From Ruminococcus sp. UBA3855 (GTDB taxonomy: Bacteria; Bacillota; Clostridia; Oscillospirales; Ruminococcaceae), in assembly GCA_002392545.1 (NCBI GenBank), contig DGHF01000051.1, forward strand, positions 1 through 17,811: 17,811 nucleotides of DNA, in the 5' to 3' direction. Positions within the stretch are counted from its first letter, which is position 1, and every line of letters starts with the position of its first letter. Shown in pieces: positions 1 to 7,783 of this stretch. The notes under the pieces are model-generated. The model was not told the DNA's origin and did no database searches. It was given only the letters and a program-made list of their open reading frames with translations. The translations under genes were made by a program, and so were the position numbers.

Positions 1-656
1 TTGCATTTGATGCACATGACCCCAGAGTCAGCAACGCTATCCCGCTCATGGGCTTTGATAATGTCATTCCGTCTTATCAGGTTCTGAAAACAATGTTCAA
101 GTCAATTGAAGATTTCCACGCAACAAAGGACAGCTTTATGGTAGTCAGCCCTGATGAAGGTGCACTCAACAGAAATATGTTCTATGCATCTGAATTGGGT
201 GTGGATTTGGGAATGTTCTACAAGAGAAGAGATTATTCCACCATTGTCAACGGTCGTAACCCGATTGTGGCTCATGAATATCTTGGCAACAATGTAGAGG
301 GAAGAGATATTTTCATTGCAGATGACATTATTTCCTCTGGTGAGTCCGTTCTCGACATTGCTTATGAATTGAAAAAGCGCAACGCAAGAAGAATTTTCGC
401 TTATGCGACTTATGCAATTTTCACAAACGGTCTGGAGAAATTCGACAAGGCAGTTGCAGACGGCTATATTCACGGCGTATTCGGTACGAATCTGACTTAT
501 CGTTCTCCTGAACTGCTTGCAAGACCGTGGTTTTATGAAGTAGATGTTTCCAAGTATGTGGCTTATTTCATTGCATCCATTAACCATGATGTTTCTATCA
601 GCACTGTCATTGACCCCCATGAAAAGGTACAGCAGTTATTGAAGAAATACAACTGA
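1..656 (+). CDS. prs: Ribose-phosphate pyrophosphokinase (PRPP synthetase), 3' part
   Basis: This enzyme makes 5-phosphoribosyl-1-diphosphate from ribose 5-phosphate and ATP in the cytosol, feeding nucleotide, His and Trp synthesis. The reading frame is open from base 3, so the gene starts before the window and about 217 C-terminal residues are visible. The first visible residues contain the ribose-phosphate synthetase signature AHDPRV, and further on FIADDIISSGESVLD matches the PRPP-binding loop (DDxxxxG type) of the type I phosphoribosyltransferase fold. The loop reads ISSGES where classical enzymes have IDTGGT, which fits the longer clostridial variant, although the missing N-terminus prevents a length comparison. 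The gene ends just before a bidirectional terminator shared with the converging oxidoreductase gene. The family call is secure; the subgroup is inferred. Confidence 0.9.
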   Translation, partial: AFDAHDPRVSNAIPLMGFDNVIPSYQVLKTMFKSIEDFHATKDSFMVVSPDEGALNRNMFYASELGVDLGMFYKRRDYSTIVNGRNPIVAHEYLGNNVEGRDIFIADDIISSGESVLDIAYELKKRNARRIFAYATYAIFTNGLEKFDKAVADGYIHGVFGTNLTYRSPELLARPWFYEVDVSKYVAYFIASINHDVSISTVIDPHEKVQQLLKKYN

Positions 657-662
657 TACGAC

Positions 663-691
663 AAAAGCCCCCATTTTCAGGGGCTTTTTTT
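663..691. terminator. Bidirectional intrinsic terminator between prs and the oxidoreductase gene
   Basis: An 8-bp stem (664-671 with 680-687, core AGCCCC/GGGGCT) has an 8-base loop and is followed by a T run on the + strand and preceded by an A run, so it can work for both converging genes. Confidence 0.85.
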
Positions 692-698
692 GATGAAT

Positions 699-1391
699 TC
701 AGTTTTTCCAAGGGCGGACATCTCCGAACCAGCCTTTTTCTTTCCAATAGGCATAATCCGGTGAATCCGGCATTTTTTGGACGACAATTCTCGCCACGTT
801 GAAAAATGCCTTTGTTTTCACAGAGGGCTGGACATGATGATAATTTCTCTTGATTTTTTCAGAAAGTTCGGTAATATCATGCCAGATTTTGGCTTTTTTC
901 TCGTCTTTGACTTTCTCCCATGATGTGGAGAAAATATTCACACCGTAGCGGTAAATTTTCCCGACTCCCCAGAAAAACAGACTGTCCGCCATATCCGCAG
1001 TGGCGGTTTTTGTTCCTGCACCGGCAGCGGTGGCAATACAGACCGCCTGCTTTTCGAACATGATTTCTTTCGGGCGGTGCACCATCCATTGATAGCCGTA
1101 ATGGTCTAACCATGCCTTCATTGCACCTGTGGCATGATAGACATAAACCGGACTTGCTAAAATGATAACATCCGCCTTGTCAATGGCTTCTGTGATGGGT
1201 TGCAGTTTTGCAAAGTGGGGGCATTTCGTTTCCGATTTCAGGAAACATTGTACACATCCCACGCAGAATGAGCCGAAATCCCTCGGCAGGAAAAATTCTG
1301 TGATTGTTCCACCCAGCTTTTTCGCAAGGGCATGGGCGATATGATATGTTGAGCCTTTATGATTCTGACCGTGTACAATGACAATATTCAA
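699..1391 (-). CDS. Flavodoxin-fold NAD(P)H-dependent oxidoreductase (FMN reductase family)
   Basis: The 230-residue protein probably binds FMN and reduces a small acceptor with NAD(P)H in the cytosol. The N-terminus MNIVIVHGQNHKGSTYHIA is the phosphate-binding loop of flavodoxin-like reductases, and SPVYVYHATGAMKAWLDH near residues 80-97 is the second FMN-contact region. Between them lies a Cys-rich stretch (CVGCVQC and a fourth Cys in KCPH) that is common in clostridial members and may hold metal or be redox active. A strong AGGAGGGG site sits 8-10 bases upstream of the ATG. The gene follows the metallophosphoesterase gene with an 11-base gap, so the two are probably cotranscribed from the promoter near 2112-2141. 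The substrate cannot be told from sequence. Confidence 0.8.
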   Translation of the reverse strand: MNIVIVHGQNHKGSTYHIAHALAKKLGGTITEFFLPRDFGSFCVGCVQCFLKSETKCPHFAKLQPITEAIDKADVIILASPVYVYHATGAMKAWLDHYGYQWMVHRPKEIMFEKQAVCIATAAGAGTKTATADMADSLFFWGVGKIYRYGVNIFSTSWEKVKDEKKAKIWHDITELSEKIKRNYHHVQPSVKTKAFFNVARIVVQKMPDSPDYAYWKEKGWFGDVRPWKN

Positions 1392-1402
1392 AGTGACCCC
1401 TC

Positions 1403-2080
1403 CTAAATATCCGTATTTTTGACGGTGACAGGTAAAACGTCGTCAAACATTGCATAGAATTTAACCGGAATGTATTTGTTGATGTGGCATTTTCCGAAAA
1501 ACCATTTCCGGAACAGGCAGATTTTCACCATCTCTTCAAAGAATGCATTGACCTCCAGCCGTTCACCGATGTCCATTTTCAGGCAGTCCTTCAATGATGA
1601 GGGCGGTTCATGGGTAATCACATAGTCAATCTGATTTCCGTACATGGAAAGATTCTTGATTCCGAGCTGAATTTCCGGCTTTGTGGGGCGTTCCTGAACC
1701 CACCAGCCTTCTTCTCGAAATTCCATGTCTCCGCTGTGACCTCCGCCGAATGCAAAATAGGTATGCTGTTCAATGGTGTAGACATTGCCCCTTTGCAAGT
1801 GTACGATATTTTTCGCAATCTGATGAACCGGCGCACCGTTCCAGTTATTGACAGGATACGACAATAACAGGTCAAAATTTTCGTGACAGCCGTCTACAAA
1901 TGCAATCTGATAAGGCAGTGAAGCTATTTTTTTCAGGGTATTTTGTTCCCGTTTGCTTCCGTTCCAGATAAATCCAAAATCTCCGCAGATAATTAAAGTA
2001 TCCTCTTTTTTCAGCTTCCGCAGTTCTTTTGCTTTAAAACGTTCAAATTCGCCGTGCATGTCTCCGGTGACATAAACCAC
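1403..2080 (-). CDS. Metallophosphoesterase (calcineurin-like)
   Basis: This is a predicted dinuclear-metal phosphoesterase acting on an unknown phosphate ester. I chose GTG at 2080 as start (225 residues). The longer frame begins at GTG 2089, but that codon lies inside the GGGAGGTG ribosome binding site (2094-2087), which is ideally spaced for 2080. Motifs: GDMHGE (D7, H9), GDFG (D34), GCHEN (64-68, where the usual metal ligand Asn of GNHE is Cys) and THEPP. A C-terminal FGKCHIN stands where the family has GHxH, so the first His is Lys. Two motif changes make normal activity uncertain, although some related proteins may share them. The gene is divergent from the envelope cluster and precedes the oxidoreductase gene. 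The family is clear; the role is unknown. Confidence 0.75.
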   Translation of the reverse strand: MVYVTGDMHGEFERFKAKELRKLKKEDTLIICGDFGFIWNGSKREQNTLKKIASLPYQIAFVDGCHENFDLLLSYPVNNWNGAPVHQIAKNIVHLQRGNVYTIEQHTYFAFGGGHSGDMEFREEGWWVQERPTKPEIQLGIKNLSMYGNQIDYVITHEPPSSLKDCLKMDIGERLEVNAFFEEMVKICLFRKWFFGKCHINKYIPVKFYAMFDDVLPVTVKNTDI

Positions 2081-2111
2081 AGCTTTCACCTCCCGAAAAT
2101 TACTTTTCTTT

Positions 2112-2141
2112 ATTATAGCATATTCTGACAGGAGCTGTCAA
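2112..2141 (-). promoter_or_regulatory. Sigma-A-type promoter for the metallophosphoesterase-oxidoreductase pair
   Basis: Read on the minus strand: TTGACA (2141-2136), an 18-base spacer, then TATAAT (2117-2112). Both hexamers match the consensus perfectly, which suggests strong expression. The promoter is back to back with that of the 2294 cluster. Confidence 0.85.
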
Positions 2142-2224
2142 GAATGGAAATGAACATCTTTTCGTAAATGGGGTGTTTTTTCTGAAATTTTTTATCAAAT
2201 TTCATGAAATTTTGAAAAAAGTAT

Positions 2225-2252
2225 TTGCAATATGTGTTTTTTTTGGTATAAT
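2225..2252 (+). promoter_or_regulatory. Sigma-A-type promoter of the envelope/TelA cluster
   Basis: TTGCAA (2225-2230), a 16-base spacer containing a T-rich tract, and a perfect TATAAT (2247-2252). It lies about 40 bases upstream of the first gene of the cluster. The stretch from 2142 to 2224 is AT rich and shows no other clear signal. Confidence 0.75.
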
Positions 2253-2293
2253 AGAGATATACCATCATTTCAAGAAACAGGAGGATTTGATTT

Positions 2294-3712
2294 ATGAAGA
2301 AAATTTTTTCCGCATTGCTTTCCATTGTTGTGGTCTGCTGTTTTTGTGTCAATATGAGTGCAAAGGCAATCATGTTTACGCCAACTTTTGACATCAAGAG
2401 CGCAGCGGCATTGGTTGTCAATCTGGATACAAAAGATGTATTGTATCAGAAAAATGCAGATACGCAGTATATGCCCGGTTCATTGGTGCAGATTATGGAA
2501 GCAGTTGTGGTGCTGGAAAATTGTTCTAATTTAAGTATGCATATCACAGTTAATCCCAGTCTGTACACGAATATTGAAACCGAATATCCGGATGATATTC
2601 GTTATGCTGGTATCAAGGACGGAGATACTTTCACGGTTGAGGAGCTATTATATGCCATGATACTGACATCTTCCTGTGAAGCGTCCATTATGCTGGCAAA
2701 TCAGTTCGGGAACGGCAGTATTCCTAATTTCATTGCAATGATGAATGATAAAGCCTATGACCTCGGATGCACACAGACGAATTTCACCAATGTTACTGGT
2801 ATTTATGACATTGCACAGAAAACCACTGCCAATGATATGGCATTGATTACAGAATATGCCCTGAGTATCGGAAAATTTGAATCCATTGCAACTTCTTCTG
2901 CATTTACTCCCTATTCTCCTAACCTCGACAGACACGAAGAGGGGTGGACTTGGGCGCATTCCAATTTGATGGTTCAGAAGACCAGTGAATTTTATATGGA
3001 AGATGCACAAGGTATCAAAACCGCAAATCTTACCCAACAGGGGCGGAATATCATTGTCAAGGCTTCCAGAGACGGAAACAGCTTCCTTGTCATTCTGCTG
3101 GCTGCTCCGTTCACGGACGATGAAGGAAATTTGAAATTCTATCATATAAGCGATGCAGAAAATTTATTTGAATGGGTGTTTACACATTTCTCATTCCGTA
3201 CCCTTTTAAGTGAAAATACAGAACTTGGACAAATCAGCGTAAAAAATGGTGACGGTGTGGATTATGTTCTTGTACGTCCTGAAAAATCATTCAGTATGCT
3301 GTGGTATGATATGGCGGATGTTGTCTCCATCACACAGGAGGTTGAACTGGAAGACAATGTTTCTGCACCAGTCAAAGAGGGGCAGAAACTCGGAACGGTC
3401 ACACTGAAATTTTCCGGTGAGGAACTGGGGACATTGAATCTGGTTGCGACTTCTTCCGTGGAGCTTTCCAAATACCGTTATTATCTCGCACTGGCAAAGC
3501 ATTTCACAAAAACAGGGTGGTTGACATGGGCAATCATATTGAGTGCTATGTTTTCACTGACTTATGTTGTAGTTTGTATTTATTTCTATGTGCAGTATCA
3601 AAACCGCAAAAAAGATTTAGTTTATCTCCGACCGAATTCTTTCGAAATCCGCAAAGAGGCAAGAAAAGCCGAAAAGCCCGAAAAGAAGAATCCAAAACCG
3701 AAAAAGTCATAA
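2294..3712 (+). CDS. Membrane-anchored D-Ala-D-Ala carboxypeptidase-fold protein with degenerate active site
   Basis: The 472-residue protein has a signal peptide (1-25, ending AKA), a PBP5/DacF-like domain outside the membrane (about 33-290), a further external domain, one C-terminal membrane helix (about 407-433) and a Lys/Glu-rich cytosolic tail. The fold is shown by the conserved spacing of three motifs, but each one is altered. SxxK is S63-L-V-Q66, SxN is S126-S-C128, and KTG is K242-T-A244. In active family members the SxxK Lys is the general base, so hydrolase activity is very unlikely. I infer a peptidoglycan-stem-peptide binding or scaffold role. An AGGAGG site (2279-2284) precedes the ATG. 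It is the first gene of a cluster with ExbB/ExbD-like, YceG and TelA proteins, separated from the next gene by 12 bases. Confidence 0.8.
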   Translation: MKKIFSALLSIVVVCCFCVNMSAKAIMFTPTFDIKSAAALVVNLDTKDVLYQKNADTQYMPGSLVQIMEAVVVLENCSNLSMHITVNPSLYTNIETEYPDDIRYAGIKDGDTFTVEELLYAMILTSSCEASIMLANQFGNGSIPNFIAMMNDKAYDLGCTQTNFTNVTGIYDIAQKTTANDMALITEYALSIGKFESIATSSAFTPYSPNLDRHEEGWTWAHSNLMVQKTSEFYMEDAQGIKTANLTQQGRNIIVKASRDGNSFLVILLAAPFTDDEGNLKFYHISDAENLFEWVFTHFSFRTLLSENTELGQISVKNGDGVDYVLVRPEKSFSMLWYDMADVVSITQEVELEDNVSAPVKEGQKLGTVTLKFSGEELGTLNLVATSSVELSKYRYYLALAKHFTKTGWLTWAIILSAMFSLTYVVVCIYFYVQYQNRKKDLVYLRPNSFEIRKEARKAEKPEKKNPKPKKS

Positions 3713-3724
3713 GGGGAAACTGTC

Positions 3725-4258
3725 ATGAATTTTGTTTCAACTCTGCTGAAAAGCATTTTTACAACATCTGATATTATCATTTTATTTTTTGCGATTGGAA
3801 CGGGATTTGTTTTCTATCTGACGTTCCGCATTGAAAAGAAATTATTTGACAATCTTCGTTTCAATGAACGTCTTGCCAACCCCAAAGAGAAAAAAATATC
3901 CACTCCCAAAGATGTCAGGGAACATGAAGATTTGGTTCTCAAACAGCGTGACCATATGAATATCTGTTACTCATTTTTCTCCAATATGACGGCAATTTTC
4001 CCATTATTGGGAATGCTGGGGACTGTGAAGTCTCTCATTGGAGTGGCGAGTAATATCGCAGGGACAGAAATTGACCAGTTTTTTGGAGCGTTGACTTCCA
4101 CGGCATGGGGGATTATTTTCGCTGTCATTTTCAAACTGCTGGATTCTGTGATTTCTGTCAAAGTCACTACCAATAACAAGGAAGTTGACACCCTCCTTGA
4201 ACGTAACAGCGAAAGACAACATTCTGAACAAGCGACTGGAGAGGGTGTCACCGTATGA
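3725..4258 (+). CDS. MotA/TolQ/ExbB-like proton-channel protein
   Basis: The 177-residue protein has three predicted membrane helices (about 15-34, 79-107 and 119-145) with a cytosolic loop after the first, as in ExbB and TolQ. PLLGMLGTVKSLIG (93-106) matches the TM2 signature PxxGLLGTVxG, with T100 at the conserved Thr. GALTSTAWGIIFAV (121-134) matches the TM3 signature, with T126 at the ExbB Thr181 position. The position of the ExbB TM3 Glu (176) is Gly121 here. These proteins form a pentameric ring around a dimer of ExbD/MotB-type subunits and convert ion flow into rotation or force. Its stop overlaps the start of the next, ExbD-like gene (ATGA), so the two are translationally coupled and fit as partners. 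The ion and target are unknown. Confidence 0.82.
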   Translation: MNFVSTLLKSIFTTSDIIILFFAIGTGFVFYLTFRIEKKLFDNLRFNERLANPKEKKISTPKDVREHEDLVLKQRDHMNICYSFFSNMTAIFPLLGMLGTVKSLIGVASNIAGTEIDQFFGALTSTAWGIIFAVIFKLLDSVISVKVTTNNKEVDTLLERNSERQHSEQATGEGVTV

Positions 4259-4857
4259 AGATGAGAGAAATTATTCTTGATTTTACTTCTCTTCTGGATG
4301 TCATGATGATAATTTTATTCTGGTTTATCATTAACTCCCGTCAGCAGATGCAGGAACAAATTACTACGGCGGAACAAACTGCATCTGTTGCCGTGGCAAT
4401 GGCGAATGAACAGACCGCTCAGGCGGAGGCTTTGCAGGAAGAAGCCGAAAACCTTAAATTGCAGGCAGAACAGGAATTTGCTGTCATGGAACATTCTGCA
4501 CAGGCTTCCAATATTCAGGCTATCCGTGATTTCAGTCAGGGAAGTATTCAGATTCGCCTTGTGATGATGACAGAGGGATGGAAAATTGAAGTGTATCAGG
4601 GAGATACATTTCTGGAAAGTATTTCCGACAGGCGCAGTCAACAGATTGGCTTGGAGCTGAACCGCATTTTCCAGAGTGTGGGCTATTTGCCGGATGATAC
4701 AATTTTATGTATATTCACTTTTGATTCGTCAGAATCCGGCACAAGGTGGGCTTATGCCGAAATTACAGAGGCTTTCCGTCTGATTCAGCTTGGAAACAAG
4801 CGTTTCTATTACACAGAAGTCGATACAGCCATTACAGAAGGGAGTGAAACCGAATGA
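4255..4857 (+). CDS. ExbD/TolR/MotB-like protein with membrane Asp and coiled coil
   Basis: This 200-residue protein has a short cytosolic start, one membrane helix (about 6-26), a Gln/Ala/Glu-rich coiled coil (about 28-82) and an external alpha/beta domain (about 97-190). LDFTSLLDVMMIILF (8-22) closely matches the ExbD N-terminal signature TPxIDVMLVLLIxF, placing D15 at the proton-carrying Asp (ExbD D25, MotB D32). I see no OmpA-like peptidoglycan-binding motif. It therefore looks like the moving subunit paired with the upstream ExbB-like protein, the coil giving it extra reach across the wall. It is coupled by ATGA overlaps to both neighbours and has a GGAGAGGG ribosome binding site. The fold of the external domain is inferred from its strand and helix pattern only. 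Confidence 0.75.
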   Translation: MKMREIILDFTSLLDVMMIILFWFIINSRQQMQEQITTAEQTASVAVAMANEQTAQAEALQEEAENLKLQAEQEFAVMEHSAQASNIQAIRDFSQGSIQIRLVMMTEGWKIEVYQGDTFLESISDRRSQQIGLELNRIFQSVGYLPDDTILCIFTFDSSESGTRWAYAEITEAFRLIQLGNKRFYYTEVDTAITEGSETE

Positions 4858-5369
4858 ATTACAAGGTAAAGGGAATCGGAGTCATCGCAGTTGTGGCAGT
4901 CGGGGCAGTATGCCTTGTGGGGGGAGCTGTCGGGGGCTATCTCTATGGGCGATTCAGCGGAGGGGGTGGCGGTTTCGGGCTTGGCGGTTCGGAAGGTGGC
5001 TCTGCATTGATTGCACAGGAAGAACAGAATAACCGGATGGTTTCGCCGGAAGAGATGCTTCCGGAAGTTTCCGAACTCTCTACAGAGGATTCTGCAAAGG
5101 AAGAATCAGTGCCGGAAACTGAAATTGTGACAGAGCCTGTCACCATTCCCATTATCGAGAATATGGATACAGTCGAAGTTGTGGTTTCAGGAAATGGGTA
5201 TCTGTATCGGGATACTCCGGTCAGTCTGGAAGCCCTGAAAGGTGTTTTTCAGACACTGGGAAATGATTATACTATCAAAGTCACGGACAAAAAAGCATCA
5301 CTGAAAGCATATAATGAACTGATTGCTTTACTTCAGGAAAAGGAAATGCATTATATTGAAGTCACATAA
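4854..5369 (+). CDS. Membrane-anchored protein with ExbD/TolR-like external domain
   Basis: The 171-residue protein has an N-terminal helix rich in Val, Ala and Gly (about 7-31), a Gly-rich segment (36-49), an acidic low-complexity linker (about 55-95) and a compact C-terminal domain (104-170). In that domain a beta strand followed by GNGYLYRDTPVSLEALKGVF and then IKVTDKKASLKAYNELIALL resembles the periplasmic domain of ExbD, which has the same strand, 'G..Y....VSLEEL', strand, 'D...Y..V..LL' pattern. Its membrane helix has no Asp, so it cannot carry ions the way the preceding protein may. It overlaps the preceding gene by ATGA and has a GAAGGGAG ribosome binding site. The domain assignment rests on pattern only; I would call it an accessory or second ExbD-like subunit. 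Confidence 0.6.
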   Translation: MNYKVKGIGVIAVVAVGAVCLVGGAVGGYLYGRFSGGGGGFGLGGSEGGSALIAQEEQNNRMVSPEEMLPEVSELSTEDSAKEESVPETEIVTEPVTIPIIENMDTVEVVVSGNGYLYRDTPVSLEALKGVFQTLGNDYTIKVTDKKASLKAYNELIALLQEKEMHYIEVT

Positions 5370-5419
5370 TGCAATTAACATTTTATACATATTTTGTTCA
5401 TATTCCGTCTATAAAAATG

Positions 5420-5428
5420 TGATAGAAT
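5420..5428 (+). promoter_or_regulatory. Possible extended -10 promoter before the YceG-like gene
   Basis: TGATAGAAT (TG at 5420-5421, hexamer 5423-5428) is an extended -10 element in the 108-base gap between the fourth and fifth genes of the cluster. No well-spaced -35 is visible. It could let the YceG and TelA genes be expressed separately from the membrane genes. No terminator hairpin is seen in this gap. Confidence 0.35.
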
Positions 5429-5477
5429 AAACAAAAGACTGTTGATTCTTCCTAAAAGAAAGGGGGAAAATTCAAAC

Positions 5478-7772
5478 GTGTATCGTTATCAGAATCCACA
5501 GAATTTTGAATCTTATTTCAAGCCTTTGATGGCGAGACAGCCACAGGGGGTTTATTGCTGTCGCCTGAGTGGGTATACTCCGGAAGTGAAAGGCTTTATC
5601 CAAAAATTCTATACTGTTGCACGAAAAAACGGTGTTATCATTGAAGGGGGAATTCCAAATCCTGATACTCGTCATATTGAATATTACACTGAAATGATGG
5701 GTTCGGCATTTGAGATGAATCAATCGTTCATACAGGCAGGCTTGACAAAGTGGTTGCCTCGTATGAACCAGAAGCAAAGGCAGGAGGTAGCAGTTTCCAT
5801 TTACCAGACATTGGAGAATCTGCAAAAACAGGGGAAAAGTGTCGGGATGCTTAAAAATACCTACATTAAATTCATGTGCTGGCTGTATTACAAGTTTGAA
5901 CGTATCGTGAATGTATTGGGGAATAATGACGTTCCGAAAATTCTCTATGAGGGAGAAGCGACAATTTACGAACTTCTTCTTTTGTCAGTGCTGGCGCATG
6001 CCGGATGTGATGTAATGATATTGCAGTATCACGGAGATGCAAATTATTTGAAAATAGACCCTGCATCACAATATTCCATGATGTTCAATCTTTCAGGGGC
6101 ATCAGCATTTCCGCAGGGTTTCAGCCTGAAACAACAGCGCAATGAATGGCAGGAAGAATCCAGCCGTCAGAAACTTTACGGCACTTTGCCTGATGTTCAG
6201 AATTGTACCAATGCATGGTTGGAAGAGGGCGGAATTTTCGAATTCAAAAAAGCACCTTCCCAGCGTGGAAACGACCCCAATTTATTTTATAATGGGTTCT
6301 GTCGTTTTGTGGGGGTGGAAACTCCTCAGGATTATCAGCAAGAATTGTATCGTTTTCATCAGGAACTGAAAGGCGAGGGGAGACCCCATTTAATTTTTGA
6401 TGACAGAATTCCTGCACCGACTCCGCAGGAAACAGCCGGCATTACAAGAAAAAATTATGGACGGATGGAAGATTTGATTCTTGATTTATCTGGTCAGATT
6501 CAGGCGAATGACATTCAGCTCCGGCGGTTGATGGTGAAAAGTTTCGTGGATGTAATGCTGGAAGAATCTTCCAAAAAAGGAATGATGATTTCTCCGTTGG
6601 CTTCTCTGGCAGTTTATCTGCTTTGCTGGCTGAAACGCTACCAAAGGGAGCTGTTCGGCGCATGGAGAATGCCACAAGTGAGCATGGTCATTTGTCTGGG
6701 CGGTGCAAAGGACGAAAAAGAAGCTTTATTCCTGCGTTTTCTTGCAAGGTTGCCTGTTGACGTGCTGATTCTCCTTCCTGATACCAGTAAAAGCTGTTAC
6801 GTGGAAGATGCTTTATTATACGAAAAGCATTATGATAAAACCATTCAGCTTGAACATTACCCGAAAGAAAGTTCTGATTTGGTTATCAGTACCACAGCAT
6901 ATCAGGCAGAACGGGAATTGGATACCCTCATGTATCAGGATACAGGAATGTACCGTAATCAGCAGTATGCAAAGGCGAATTCCATCACACTTCGCACCAT
7001 GTATGAAGAAATTGCAATCCTATGGAATGAAGAAGCAAGATTTCGCCCGAATTTCGGGGTTATCGGAAATGAAGTCAATATTCCTGTCGTTTTCGCAAAG
7101 GTTTCCGGTGTAAAGGACGGCGACCAGAAAAAATACTGGCAGGATGTCGAAAAGCTCATGGCGGTGGATTTGTTCATTGTGACAAGAACGCCCCTCATCA
7201 ATCCGCTGATTCCCAATCCGGTGAAAGACCAAGTTCCGTCAATGTTTGTCGGTTCAACGCTGAGCCGTGAGAAAGTGAAAAACAGTCCGGCATATCAGAA
7301 AAGTTATGGCTTTCTGAGGGAGGAAATGCAGGAACATATTCTTGACAAAATGGAACTGATGCTGAAACTCAATCTCATCAGACCTACACCGGAAAATAAT
7401 GTCAATGTCAATATTGTTGCAACCATTCTCACACTCCCTATGGAACTGATACGCAAAATTCAGAAATTTGATTTTACCAAAGTTCCGCCGAAATTTTTAT
7501 ATGTGCAGGTCGGGGAGCGTGTCATTTCACAGGAAGATGCAATTGTAGCGGCATTTTTGAATTTAATCGGCTTTGATGTGGTGTTTTTCGTGCCGACTGG
7601 TTATCAGAGTGTTGAAAAATATTACCAGAAAGCCATGATGGAAGAACACCAGTTAGGCGAATATATTTATGATATGAAAGTACCTAATTTACAGCGTATG
7701 GCAGAAAAAACACAGAAATCCGCTGCAAAAGCAAAACAAGGCGGTTTCTTTGCAAATATTTTTAAAAAGTGA
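5478..7772 (+). CDS. YceG-type protein (Bacillus YceG family, partner of TelA)
   Basis: The 764-residue, mostly soluble protein belongs by overall pattern and by its position next to telA to the Bacillus YceG family, which occurs with TelA in tellurite/toxic-anion and envelope-stress operons. The biochemical function is unknown. The start is GTG 5478, preceded by AAAGGGGG (5459-5466); an in-frame TTG at 5442 lacks a binding site. Three segments look alike: about residues 153-188 (PKILYEGEATIYELLLLSVL then GCDVMIL), 397-430 (SMVICLGGAKDEKEALFLRF then VDVLILLP) and 669-705 (PKFLYVQVGERV, then GFDVVFFVP). Each is a strand, Gly/acidic turn, helix and DV strand, suggesting repeated Rossmann-like units. 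The C-terminus is basic and ends in aromatic residues (GGFFANIFKK). It is longer than Bacillus YceG, which is about 540 residues. Confidence 0.72.
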   Translation: MYRYQNPQNFESYFKPLMARQPQGVYCCRLSGYTPEVKGFIQKFYTVARKNGVIIEGGIPNPDTRHIEYYTEMMGSAFEMNQSFIQAGLTKWLPRMNQKQRQEVAVSIYQTLENLQKQGKSVGMLKNTYIKFMCWLYYKFERIVNVLGNNDVPKILYEGEATIYELLLLSVLAHAGCDVMILQYHGDANYLKIDPASQYSMMFNLSGASAFPQGFSLKQQRNEWQEESSRQKLYGTLPDVQNCTNAWLEEGGIFEFKKAPSQRGNDPNLFYNGFCRFVGVETPQDYQQELYRFHQELKGEGRPHLIFDDRIPAPTPQETAGITRKNYGRMEDLILDLSGQIQANDIQLRRLMVKSFVDVMLEESSKKGMMISPLASLAVYLLCWLKRYQRELFGAWRMPQVSMVICLGGAKDEKEALFLRFLARLPVDVLILLPDTSKSCYVEDALLYEKHYDKTIQLEHYPKESSDLVISTTAYQAERELDTLMYQDTGMYRNQQYAKANSITLRTMYEEIAILWNEEARFRPNFGVIGNEVNIPVVFAKVSGVKDGDQKKYWQDVEKLMAVDLFIVTRTPLINPLIPNPVKDQVPSMFVGSTLSREKVKNSPAYQKSYGFLREEMQEHILDKMELMLKLNLIRPTPENNVNVNIVATILTLPMELIRKIQKFDFTKVPPKFLYVQVGERVISQEDAIVAAFLNLIGFDVVFFVPTGYQSVEKYYQKAMMEEHQLGEYIYDMKVPNLQRMAEKTQKSAAKAKQGGFFANIFKK

Positions 7773-7783
7773 GGTAATTTGTT

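Noticed and set aside
102..620. Long antisense open frames such as 102-620 (-), 2648-3145 (-) and 10705-10995 (+)
   Set aside because: They lie opposite strongly identified genes, have no binding sites and show no known protein pattern.
5442..5477. TTG start giving the YceG-like protein 12 more residues
   Set aside because: No ribosome binding site before 5442, while AAAGGGGG is well placed for GTG 5478, and the extension includes that binding site.
5478..7772. YceG taken as the lytic transglycosylase MltG
   Set aside because: E. coli YceG (MltG) is an unrelated protein with the same name; this protein has no N-terminal membrane helix or MltG catalytic motif.
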